This document shows positions 44,546 through 54,200 of a DNA stretch of 64,000 nt, piece after piece (the stretch's first letter is position 1; each line of letters opens with the position of its first letter). This DNA is from Chrysoporthe austroafricana. Its lineage: Eukaryota; Ascomycota; Sordariomycetes; Diaporthales; Cryphonectriaceae. Below the pieces are notes generated by a model that saw only the letters and a list, made by a program, of their open reading frames with translations, had not been told where the DNA came from and did no database searches. The stretch is taken from positions 64,501-128,500 of the forward strand of contig JYIP02000017.1 of the NCBI GenBank assembly GCA_001051155.2, given 5' to 3'. Position numbers and translations under genes: made by a program.

Positions 44546-44604
44546 GTAAGTTCACACAACGCTAGAATACGAGTCATCACAAACATGTCTAACAAAGTCT
44601 CTAG
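44546..44604 (+). other. Spliceosomal-type intron in the tRNA-Leu D-loop
   Basis: The 59-nt insert starts GTAAGT, has the branch motif CTAAC (44589-44593, A about 12 nt from the 3' end) and ends CTCTAG, all as in mRNA introns of this genome. It sits exactly between GCGG and TCTAAGGC, which are contiguous in normal tRNA-Leu, so precise removal restores the D-loop without any change. Confidence 0.85.
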
Positions 44605-44666
44605 TCTAAGGCGCCACGTTCAGGTCCTCAACTTGAATATCTACTCGTGGTCTCGAAAGGGGCGGG

Positions 44667-44677
44667 AGTTCGAATCT
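44667..44677 (+). promoter_or_regulatory. Pol III B box of tRNA-Leu
   Basis: AGTTCGAATCT fits the B-box consensus GGTTCGANTCC except at the ends. With both introns the A-to-B distance is about 121 nt instead of the roughly 40 nt of the intronless gene. Confidence 0.8.
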
Positions 44678-44688
44678 CCCTCTTGTCA

Positions 44689-44694
44689 TTTTTT
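44689..44694 (+). terminator. Pol III terminator (T6)
   Basis: Six T residues follow the discriminator A directly, the standard RNA polymerase III stop signal. Confidence 0.9.
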
Positions 44695-45536
44695 GATTAT
44701 TATTTTTTCTTTTTTTTTTGGCACTGGTGTTTCCTTCTGGCGGTATCAGTCTTGCCTGGTTTCCAATCTTTTGTCTGGTACTATTTCTTTCCCGGGAGGG
44801 GCATCGGAAATGGGAAAGCGAAAATGCGAAGTGCCCATTCTTACGTTCATTTTTTGACTCGTCTCTTAGGATGTCTTCATTCTTTCCGGGGGCAGATGGA
44901 AGGGTGGCGGTGAGGAGATGGGAATAGCTCGTAGGTAGCATGGCCAGCAATACTACTATGACGAGCTATGATTCCCTTTTGTTTTTCTTTATGTCATTTA
45001 ATCCCTGAGGCCTTTAATTCTCAGCAGCATACGACGAGCTTATTGTTCTGCTGCCATGGATGGCGGCTACACGGGTGGTATGGACAGAGTCCTATCATGT
45101 CTACCCGCCGTCGTCCAACAACGACATTTTACAGAGAGACACTCCAGGAAGGTGATGGAAGATTTTTCGTTGATCTGATCTGATAATCAAGCCAGTCCCA
45201 CGGTGAGGATGCGGGCTGTCGTGAGCCGTCGCGCCTCCCCCCAGTTTGTTCTGATACAGAAGACAACTAGAAAGAGCATTGGCATGATCTCAAGGGTAAA
45301 CTCAACGAAAAGTATGGAAGCAGCAGTCTAGAGCTGTGGATTAGCTACTGAATTAGGAGAGCTTTTTCGAAGTATGATAGCTTCGGATGCCATGCTTCTA
45401 AAGGCCGGCTCATCCATGGGCCTCAAGACCCTTACGGAACCTATTAAAGAACTCTACTCAGCAATCCTCATTCCAGCATCTCATATTTTCCCTGCCATAT
45501 CGATTTCAGTTGGATATATCCTCGCATCCGGCCACA
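44695..45536. other. Intergenic between tRNA and hypothetical gene
   Basis: This is AT-richer, with a short T run (44702-44720). Small frames that overlap the tRNA are chance. It holds the promoter of the gene at 45537. Confidence 0.55.
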
Positions 45537-46409
45537 ATGGCCACTCCACCGGGCTTCTTGGCTGATCCGGGCTGGCCTCCGAGGCGCGGACCGACACATA
45601 CCCACCTACCAGAACCTGCCATGCCCCATCGTCCAGGCGATATCGATGATAATCAGGGATCACGCCGCCCTGTCAATATTTCTCATCGTTACACGCCTCG
45701 ATTCCGACAGGGTTTCCGCTCTATACCCTACAGGCGTACCGCCGTGGCCAACCAGCCAAGGCGGGCCGCGACCATCGCCCAGGTCTCTTCAGCCCAGCCT
45801 CCCCACGTCGCATTCCCTACAGCGTTCACGCTCTTCAACCGTACACGCTTCCATCTACACCGCCGAATGTTCCTCGGGACGCGAAAGGACACCTCACTCT
45901 GCCGCATCAGCCCCCTCGGAAACGGCGTCCGGCTGCAAGGCGGACCTGGCAAGCATGACCCCGTCATCGCGACCTTGAAACACAGGGGGCCGAGGAAGTC
46001 TGGCAGGAGCCATATCATCCTACCGCACGACCATGGCTGGATGCTGCCCCTCAGCAACAGGTACGGCTTTACCGTCGACGTCCCCTCCCCCGACGGCAGT
46101 GGCACGCGGCCCGAGGCGTTCGAGTGGAGGCACAGCCGGGGTGCGGCCGTGAGGAGGCTGGGGCGCCGGTCCGGGTTCAAGCTGGTCAGGCTCTCGACGG
46201 ACGCGGGGAACGCCGGCGGGGAGATCGCCACTGGCGGCGGCGAGGTGGTCGCGGTCCTGACGACGCACACGGGGCTGGCGTGGAGACGCGCGGCACGGTT
46301 CATGTTCCAGGGCAGTGGTGCGCAGGGGGTTCTCGGCGACCGGTGGCAGCTCTTGGCCGTGATGACTGGCGTTGGCATCTGGGATGCCAGACGGAGAAGC
46401 CATCCGTAG
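45537..46409 (+). CDS. Conserved hypothetical protein, LURP-one/tubby-like fold suspected
   Basis: This is an intronless frame for 290 residues. The N-terminal 80 residues are Pro/Arg-rich and probably disordered. The rest has alternating short hydrophobic stretches and Gly turns: FPTAFTLFNRTRFHLHRRMFLG, HDPVIATLKHRGP, GTRPEAFEWRHSRGAAVRRLG, SGFKLVRLS and a final hydrophobic segment QGVLGDRWQLLAVMTGVGIWDARRR. This resembles a Sordariomycete family of uncharacterised beta-rich proteins that recall the LURP-one/tubby C-terminal barrel with a terminal helix. I base this on pattern similarity only. The function is unknown. I chose ATG 45537; a second Met lies at residue 29 (45621). Confidence 0.6.
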   Translation: MATPPGFLADPGWPPRRGPTHTHLPEPAMPHRPGDIDDNQGSRRPVNISHRYTPRFRQGFRSIPYRRTAVANQPRRAATIAQVSSAQPPHVAFPTAFTLFNRTRFHLHRRMFLGTRKDTSLCRISPLGNGVRLQGGPGKHDPVIATLKHRGPRKSGRSHIILPHDHGWMLPLSNRYGFTVDVPSPDGSGTRPEAFEWRHSRGAAVRRLGRRSGFKLVRLSTDAGNAGGEIATGGGEVVAVLTTHTGLAWRRAARFMFQGSGAQGVLGDRWQLLAVMTGVGIWDARRRSHP

Positions 46410-46656
46410 GTGACTGCATCAGCTGGAGCAGGCGACAGATGCTCTTCCGTACAGAAGGCTCAAAAACCCTATGGGACACGCAACTCTATGCTCCAGATTT
46501 TATTGATCCCTATATCTATTCTAAGGTTTCCCCGTTGTCATGCCTGTGGTATCTGCAGAACTTGGTTGCAACGCCTATTGCCGAAGGTCAGAAACACGAG
46601 TCTATAGAATCAGCCAATATCCCGCATAGTCTAGCCTCTAAGCCAAAGCAACATCC

Positions 46657-47517
46657 TCACACCACCGTGTAGCTGACCCTCGACTGCCCCTTGCTCCTCG
46701 TAATCTTCTTCACCTTGGTCTCCCCGCACAGGTCCGTCGTGTCGACATGCGTGCCCCCGCACGGGTACACCTCAGCGCCGACGATGTTCACGACGCGGAA
46801 CTTCTCGCCGGGCGGCGCCAGGCTGCGGTCCGGGATGAGGCGCTCGAGGCCGCGGCGCCGGAAGTCGTCCTCGTCCCACCACTCGACCTCGACGGGCAGC
46901 GCCGCGGCGACGTACTCGTCCACGCGCCGCTGGACCGGCTCCTTCCACCGGCCCTCGATGAGCCCTGCGAACTCGCACGCCGCCGAGCCCGGGAAGTGCG
47001 ACGCCTTGAGCTCGTCGAAGCCCTCGACCTCCGCCTCGCATAGGCGCCGCACCGCCGCGCCCAGCACGTGGCCTGCCGTGTGCAGCCGCGAGTAGAGGAC
47101 GCGCTTGTCCACGTCGATGGCCTGCTCCACCTCGTCGCCCGCCCTGAACTCTTCTGGTGCTGCTGCCGGTGGTGATGATGCTGGTGGTGACGATGATGAT
47201 GACGGGCTACCGCTGAACCGGCCAAAGTGCAGTACCTGCCCGTCCTGGACGGCGTCCATGCGGACAGCCTGGACATCGAAGACGGCGCCGGAGGGCCCCG
47301 TCATGGAGCCCACGTCGGAGGGCTGCCCGCCGCCCTGGGGGTGGAAGATGGTCTTCTCCGTGATGACGACATGGTCCCCGTCGCGACCGTCCTTGAACAG
47401 CAGGCGGTTGGCCTCCTCGAGCGAGGAGAGCGGGCGGACCGCGGTCACGACGGTGGGGAGCCTGTAGAGCTTTGCGTTGTAATGGAAGGCGAGGTACGTC
47501 CGCGCTGCTGAGGCCAT
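46657..47517 (-). CDS. AlaX-like trans-editing protein (alanyl-tRNA deacylase)
   Basis: This is a free-standing homologue of the editing domain of alanyl-tRNA synthetase, which hydrolyses mischarged Ser- or Gly-tRNA(Ala). The product is 286 residues. The first half is the barrel domain (EKTIFHPQGGGQPSDVGSM). The second half has the zinc site of the family: HTAGH and the CGGTH box near the end. After GRFSG there is a Ser/Pro/Ala-rich insert (SPSSSSSPPASSPPAAAPEE) not expected in compact bacterial AlaX. The C-terminus KKITRSKGQSRVSYTVV is typical. In-frame ATGs exist at 47517 and 47544; I use 47517, which gives MASAARTYLAF. The site is cytosolic by family inference. It is convergent with the upstream hypothetical gene. 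Confidence 0.88.
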   Translation of the reverse strand: MASAARTYLAFHYNAKLYRLPTVVTAVRPLSSLEEANRLLFKDGRDGDHVVITEKTIFHPQGGGQPSDVGSMTGPSGAVFDVQAVRMDAVQDGQVLHFGRFSGSPSSSSSPPASSPPAAAPEEFRAGDEVEQAIDVDKRVLYSRLHTAGHVLGAAVRRLCEAEVEGFDELKASHFPGSAACEFAGLIEGRWKEPVQRRVDEYVAAALPVEVEWWDEDDFRRRGLERLIPDRSLAPPGEKFRVVNIVGAEVYPCGGTHVDTTDLCGETKVKKITRSKGQSRVSYTVV

Positions 47518-48273
47518 GGCTGCTGCTCTTATGCCGGGCAGCATGAGAGCGAGGAAGGCAAGGGGGAGAACAGGTCTTTGATCCACGCAGAGAGTGTGAG
47601 AGAGGGCAGGTTTATATACACATCCTGCCGTGGGCTTGGTTGGTTTGGCTGTTGCTATTAATTCATGCGCAGTTGAGCGTGGAAGCGGCGATATGGCTTA
47701 GGTAAGCTGTAGTCCCACCGTACTATACAGTCCGTACTAGGTTAGTGCCATTGTCAAGCCAGAACGCTAGCCCATAAGAGGGCATCGTGTATATGATATT
47801 GAAATAGTATTTTTGATGGGAAGCCTGAGAGTGGGGATGTACTGATAATGATTTATGTGCAAAAATCAAGATAACGGTGTCCAGGCCTCAAGGCTCATGG
47901 GCATATCTAGTTGCTCACTCACACAACACCTCTTACCCAACGCGGCCAACACGAGCAAGCAGTGAGCAGCTAGACCTGCATGCCAGGGAATGGACCAAAG
48001 TAGAAGAGATCGGAAAGATCACGCTCAAGCCGGAAACGAAGAGTTACGGACGTGGTGTTTTAACTGTAAAACTCGGGTATATGTTCATTCGTCTGCCCTG
48101 CTATCGACACATTCGCCTCATTACGGCGTCCCCGCCTTCTCATCGCCAACCTATAGGTTCGACATGACCGACCCTCTCGAAGCGGTCAGATAGAACATAC
48201 GACTGCGGAAAAGAAAGCAGAGAACCGGTGATCTGCCGTGGGAGAGAAAAAAGAAAAGTGCCCTTAGAACCCC
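47518..48273. other. Intergenic
   Basis: This contains the AlaX promoter (minus) and the 3' end of the OPT gene. Nothing else is supported; short open frames near 47877-48193 have no family resemblance. Confidence 0.55.
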
Positions 48274-51215
48274 TTAGAAAGAACCGCTCGCCGGTACAGA
48301 CTTGATCGCGCACGTGCCGGCGCCGTCTACACCGTCGAAGGAGACGTTGTTCCCCCACCAGCTGAGGGTGACGGTCTTGTACTCGACGGCGAAGAAGATG
48401 ATGAGCGCGCTCAGGGCGATGGCGACCTGGAACGAGGTGGTGAGCGCGAGGGCGTACCGCTGCCACCAGCCCTGGTAGCGCCTCTTGATCCAGTAGTTGA
48501 AGAAGAAGGCCGGGTACAGGCCCGCGATCAGGTACGAGTTGTTGTACGGCGCGAGGTTGAGGGGCCCGCTCAGGAACACGGGGATGTGGATGTTGCGCAC
48601 CCAGCTGGTCGGGAAGCGCTTCGCCAGGAAGTAGAACGGGATCGGCAGCAGGGCGCCCCACAGGAACCCGTACAGCATCGGACCGTAGATGCCATCAGAG
48701 AACATGCGCTTGGGCCCGACGACGCCCCAGATCACGGATGCGGTGAAGAACACGGAGGTACCTGTTTAGTCCCGAGGTTAGCGGCTGAAACTGAGGGAGA
48801 AAGGGGGGGCGGGTCCGGAAGAGGACCACGGCCGGGAGGATGTGTGTGGGCTTACCAGGGCAGGTCATGGAGTCGGCGGCGAGATCCGTGCAGATATTCT
48901 CGATGTTGCTGAGCTGCCAGTCGTTGACGCCGATGGAGGTGAGGGCGCCCCAGATGGTGGCGTACAGCTGGGCCATGAAGACCAGCTTGGGGGGGATCTT
49001 GGCGTAGTGGGCCAGCTTCAGGTCGGCCAGGAACTGGATCGACTGGGCGGTCGCGATGTAGCCGAAGTTCTTGAAGATCATGTTGGCGATGGGCTTGCCG
49101 GCCAGCGTGTAGCCCGCGATCAGCTCGGCCACCACGTTGAGCGTGATCTCGTTGTTGGTCATGGCCATGATCATGCCCAGCGGGATCTGCAGCGTCAGCG
49201 AGAAGGCGATGGCGAGGAAGATACCCCAGACGGGGAACCCGGTGTCGTAGTAGAGCGTCGAGATGCAGGCGAAGATGAAGGCCACGGCGAGGAGGGCCAT
49301 GTACCACGACTCGGGGCAGTCGTCGTAGACCGACATCAGGCGGTTGTGGACATCCGTGAACGACTCGCGGGACTTCTTGAAGTAGTTGCCCTTCTTGAAG
49401 CTGTCCTTGACGTTCCGGTAGCCGACGACCAAGTCCCTCCAGTTGTACAGGAGTGTGTGGGTGATGGCCGCCGTGTAGGCGGCGAAGAAGAACATGTAGA
49501 GCACCGCATACGAAGCCGACAGGTACGGCGGGCTGTATGCCTTATACGCCTCCAAGTTGAGCGTGTAGTCGGGGTTGAGGACCCTGCTGACGTCTATGGG
49601 AATCTGTGTCAGCATAGGAGAGAGGGGCTCATCGGAGCAGCAGCGGGGGGGACGTACTGTAGTTGGTCCCAGTGTTGTCCCAAGGCTTAGACGAGTTGAT
49701 GGGAAAGTAGGCCGAAGAGAAGGTGTTCTTGAAGAACACCGGGATGATGACGCAGACTGAGGCAAACAGCATGCCCAGGAAGAGGTTCATGTACGAAAAG
49801 AACGGAGTGATGATGGGATCATAAAGATAGCTCATCATGTTCCACTGGGCGCCTCAAGGTGTCAGCATGATCCGCGGTGCGTGTAGGAGAGACAGAGATA
49901 TCAGGATGCAGACCACCCAGGGGCTGCATAGGCAAGACTTACGTCGAAGGAGGGGATGGGGTTGATGCCCATGCCGCAGATGCTCCCCGTGACGACGGCC
50001 AGGACCACGTTTGTGGGCGCAATCCAGGTCATCCAGTTGAAATAGGACAGGGCCTGGAAGACGTAGCCGGGGAACCACTGCCTTCATCGTCAGTACACGC
50101 GCCGACCTCACAGAACACCCGTCCGCCCAGGTCGAGAGCCTTACGTAGTACAGGAACATGGCGCCGAAGCAGTACAGGAAGAACCGAAGACGGCCGATCC
50201 TCCAGCCGGCGGTCTCATTGTCATCAACACGACCGTCCTCGTTGTGCAGAGACTTGTTGATAGCGATCTGGGCAAGCGCACGGGGCCAGATCATGGACTG
50301 CGGGCTAGGGGCGGATCGATGTCAGTATATCGTGGGAATGCAACGACAGATGGCCTCCCACCACACACACTCTTTTTTTTTTTTCTCTTCCTGGGGCAGG
50401 GGGCAGGGGGCATAGGTCTCAGCTCACTATACGAGGAAGCGCCTGGCGAGGCCAGCAGTGCCGTAGCCGATCAGCTGGGTGGCCAGCACAATGGTGATCT
50501 GCCAGCCGGCCTTGTTCACAAGGGTCTGGTCGTTGTAGTACTCGGGCAGGCGCAGGACCTGCAGGATGTAGGTGACGTAGGCGGTGCCGTTGAAGCCGCC
50601 GAAGGCGACGTTGGCCATGATGGTGATGAGCATGTGCTCCTTCTGGTTGAAGGGGCCCGGGTTGAGGGTGAAGGACAGCGGGCCCAGGGGGAAGCGGTAG
50701 GCCGGGAGGACCTTGGCCATGAGCAGGCCGCACGGGTAGGCGAGGAACTGGATCAGGTACGAGTAGATGCTGATGCCCGGGTAGCGCAGGGAGAAGAACT
50801 GGTCGATGCCGGTGCCCAGGATGGCGAAGATGGTGCCGAGGACCCAGACGCGAAAGGTGTTGACGGGCGTGGTCGGGTCGTCGGTGGGGTCGACGACGGC
50901 GCGGACCTCCGGGTAGGGCGAGTCGTTCTCGGCGAGCTGCTTCTGGAAGTGGAACTCGGCGACGAGCTGGCGCGTGTTCTCCTGGTTCGGGTCGGCGTGC
51001 TCGCTGTCGAGGGCCTCCTTGGCCCGCGTGAGCAGGTCGTGCGGGAAGTTGTAGTCGAGCTGGTGCTCGGCGTACAGCTCGCGCAGCTGCGCGAAGACGT
51101 CCTCGACCGTCTCGCCGCCCTCCAGCGAGGGGCTCGACGCGCCGTCGATCTTCTCCTCGTCGGACCTGCGCCGCGGGGCGACGCCCTCGACGAAGGCGTC
51201 CTGCTTCTCGGCCAT
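48274..51215 (-). CDS. OPT oligopeptide transporter
   Basis: This is an oligopeptide transporter family proton-coupled importer of the plasma membrane (small peptides, possibly glutathione or siderophore-like substrates). Six exons (50428-51215, 50145-50304, 49943-50077, 49658-49844, 48856-49593, 48274-48761; introns 123, 67, 98, 64 and 94 nt) give 831 residues, the usual fungal length. A cytoplasmic N-terminus of about 105 residues is followed by the first helices (FRVWVLGTIFAILGTGIDQFF) and the family motif NPGPFNQKEHMLITIMAN. Splicing restores the YPQSMIWP and YNVSRVLN motifs at exon joints. Later helices include WGIFLAIAFSLTLQIPLGMI, NEITLNVVAELIAGY and GKPIANMIFKNFG. The C-terminus ends AIKSVPASGSF. 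A strand-opposite frame of 343 codons at 50244-51275 is a GC-rich shadow. Confidence 0.92.
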
Positions 51216-54200
51216 GGCGGCGGTGGACGCGCGAGGCCTGGCTTCCTCAGAAAGGGCGGGCTGGCTGGCTGCTGATGGCACCAGCGCTCGGAGGGAGACA
51301 GGGCCGGAAGGGGCAGAGGAGAAGAAAAAGAAGCAGAGGGCGGGAGGGTGTGACGAGAAGAGGTCAGGGTGGAAGCCCGAGAGCTGCCCCTCTGCGTTAC
51401 GTTACAGGACTTCATATAAACGTGAGTGATTCACCGGAAGGGACCCTGGGAATGGCGACACGACCAACGTCCGGAATAGACTACCCACCCACCCACTCAC
51501 CCTTCCATCCTCCCATCCTTCCTCCCGGGCCTGACCCACGGGCCTGGGAGAGCGCCTGCAGATAGCAGCGAGGCAGGGCCTCGTCTCGCAGGACGGGACA
51601 GACTGGGAGAGGCCAGGACGGGCCCGCGAGACCCGCCAGAGATCATACGGAAGGCTTCTAGATGCATTTGGCCGCGGCATGCAGACTGCCGCGAGAGGCA
51701 AAGGGCTCGTCGGCTCGGGGCTGGTCGCATCCTTTGCAGGTGGGCCAATGGCGGGCGCGCTCGCATACAATAGTCATATCGTGCGCCGCAGTGCATCATG
51801 CCACGGCCCTGGGACGATAATCCGTCCAACCGCCCAACCGTCCCAACCGTCCACCCCGCCCCACCCACCACCCCCAGCCAGCGATTTGCCCCAGTCAGCC
51901 TGGAGTGTCTGATATCGCATTTCGGCTACCAGAAGGGGACTAGAGACGTCTCGGCCCTTAGGGCGCCCCGCGTGTCGTCACTGGTGGGCTTACGCACGAC
52001 CATCTCGCGCCAGGCTCGATTTCCATGCCCGGACTAAGACAGGACAAGAAGAAGACACTACTATGTAGGTACGCCCGTACTCACCGGTGCCGCAGTATAG
52101 TAGTATAGTCTTGGCTCTTATACTTGGCACCCGCCGGGCCCGGGCACCTTTTTCATATACCGTAGCACTATAGTAACCATAGGGCGCATAATACCCAGTA
52201 GTTATTACCTGCACCGCCGGCCGTGCGTGCGCTCTGGTCTCGTGTCGTGATGGGCGTGCATATTGCGTCCAGCCTGATAGAGCCTGATAGAGCCTGCAAA
52301 TTACATGTACCCTTTATGCAGACGCCCGCGGGAGAAAACCCCGTGGGTGATAAGCAAGAGGCCGGAACCCACACAGCCGCCCACCCCTCTCGCCCTCGGC
52401 CGGTTGAGCCGTGCCGTTGGGAGAAATCGACCTGCCTGATAGAGAACCCTGCCACTAGAAGTCCGAGGCCCAGGGCCAGCCAGCCAACCACTTGCTCGAT
52501 GCGGCCGTCGACGTGCTGTGGTATCGCCGACGGGGGCAGCCCGCGTCGCTCCCCCCCTCATCACCTTCCTAGGGCCGCGGGATGCTTGCCTCGATCAGGG
52601 CCATGACCCCCGAGGTGATCGCGAGCCAAGATAAGGCCAGCGACGTGGGCGTCGTCCGCGCTGCCGCCCGCCGGTGGCGACGCGGCGACAGCCTGGGGGC
52701 CCCGTCCGCGCCAGCGTCAGCCAGGCTGGCCCAGGCTGGCCGAGCATCCTCTTTCGAACGACGCGACGGTGCACCTCGGCCCGATGTCTGCGTAACCATC
52801 GTCCCCCGCAGGCGCTACCCACACGGGGCCAACAGTCGTGCTAGTCAGCTTACGACGAGGAGGGCGGGGGGGGGGGCGCCCAGATAGCGAAGGTCGTGCG
52901 ACCTGCCCGCCGCCAGTGGCACCGCGCCGGCCGCGCCAGTCCTGAGATCTGGCGGGGCCCGGCTGCCCACGTGTGAGAATCTGGCAGCAGAGCAATAATG
53001 CCCTCACCGAGCCGTGGCCTCCCTCGCCGGGCAGCAGAGTGTCGACCGAGGCTCGATCGAGACATGAGACACGAGACACGGCTAGCCGAGGCGGGCAGAG
53101 AGGCACGAGAGAGAGCCCGGCGCTCGGCCCATCAGGAGACGAGCTGATCGGAAGGAATCGAGACAAAAGATCCCTGGTGGCTCGCCTCCCTTCGACGGAC
53201 CACACCCATGGCGCACCGATCGCATGGGACGCATGCAGGCATGGTGGCACGGTACTTTGGGGGGCTAGGGAGCCGTGGGCACCAGGTCTCATATGCGCAG
53301 CTGGTGGAGAACAGGTCAGCTCGCCAGCCAGAGCACAGCACGGTCATGCATGGAACGCTGCAGCCCGGCAGGTCCCGACGAGGCCCTGCGAGGGATCCTC
53401 CCTCCCCCTCCCTTGTGTGCACAGCGACGTCCGAGCCGAGAGTTTCCAGGTGCTGGATAGGATCGATGTCGATCGGCGCCCATCGTATCGTGCGGCGCCC
53501 ATGCCTGGTATGCGGGCGATGGAACGTCCTCTGGGGCGGTGGCCTGGGCGTGCCTCCGTCAGCTCCACAGCTGCTCGGTTCTCGCATCTCGCTTGGCCTC
53601 TGCTTGGGAGGGGGAGAGGAGAGGGGAGCATCGAGACCGATCACCGCCGTTGTCCTTGGTACTTTCGCGGCGGGACTGGAGGGCCTGACTCACGCACATG
53701 TGACGCTGTGTTGGCCGCCTACGCAAGCCGACGACCAACGGTTTTCCGCGGTGCTCCCTAGCCCTCTGTGCCCTCCTACCATAGTACCGCAGTACCGGTA
53801 TATCACCCAGCTATCGGGTCGCCAGGCCCGTGCGTCTTGTCGCAGCCTGCGCCCGCCTTCGTGCGCTGACGGGCTGCACATGACCTCGCGTGCGTCCTGG
53901 GCCGGCTGGGGGAAAAGTAAAGTGCTGCATCCGATCGATCGTGCGGGAGGATGGACGGGGCTGAGGAAACGCCCTCAAAGGGCAGCCTGGCCCTTGATAC
54001 GTTACACGAGCGGCGGCCTGGCTCGGTTCTGGCCCTTTTGTGCTGTCCTGGAGGGGTGACGTTGGAATAAAAAAGGGAGGCTCTTCGTCTCCATTTTGAA
54101 GGAAGCACCGGGTCAACTGCATCCCGTATTACTACCGTTGCAGTGTACCCTCGCGCAGTCAACGCTGGCCCCTCCCTCCCCCGGGGTTTGGACCTCGCTT

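Larger units (their letters stand above)
44528..44688 (+). tRNA. tRNA-Leu(CAG) with two introns, one in the D-loop
   Basis: This is a class II tRNA. Mature segments are 44528-44545, 44605-44624 and 44645-44688 (82 nt). The acceptor stem GGCAAGA pairs with TCTTGTC (one G:U) plus discriminator A. The D-stem GCC/GGC, D-loop GAGCGGTCTAA with G18-G19, anticodon stem CCACG/CGTGG, loop TTCAGG..T (anticodon CAG, 44621-44623), variable arm TCTCGAAAGGGGC of 13 nt and T-arm GGGAG-TTCGAAT-CTCCC are all intact. The 20-nt intron at 37/38 (44625-44644) can pair with the anticodon loop as usual. A 59-nt insert (44546-44604) interrupts the D-loop. Anticodon CAG reads CTG codons. The transcript is expected to come from RNA polymerase III. 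Confidence 0.93.

Noticed and set aside
44315..44913. Several plus-strand frames across the tRNA locus, one starting ATGGCCGAGCGG
   Set aside because: The ATG and GTAAGT could suggest a protein gene, but the spliced product follows tRNA structure base by base and ends at a Pol III terminator; the translated frames are Phe/Tyr-rich noise.
50244..51275. Plus-strand 343-codon frame
   Set aside because: It is antisense to the first two OPT exons; its Val/Leu/Glu/Gly composition mirrors codon bias of the real gene.
52973..54059. Two long overlapping plus-strand frames of about 260 and 280 codons
   Set aside because: Frames are open in several phases at once in GC-rich DNA, no domain is recognisable, and composition is Arg/Ser/Gly/Pro-rich as expected from chance translation.
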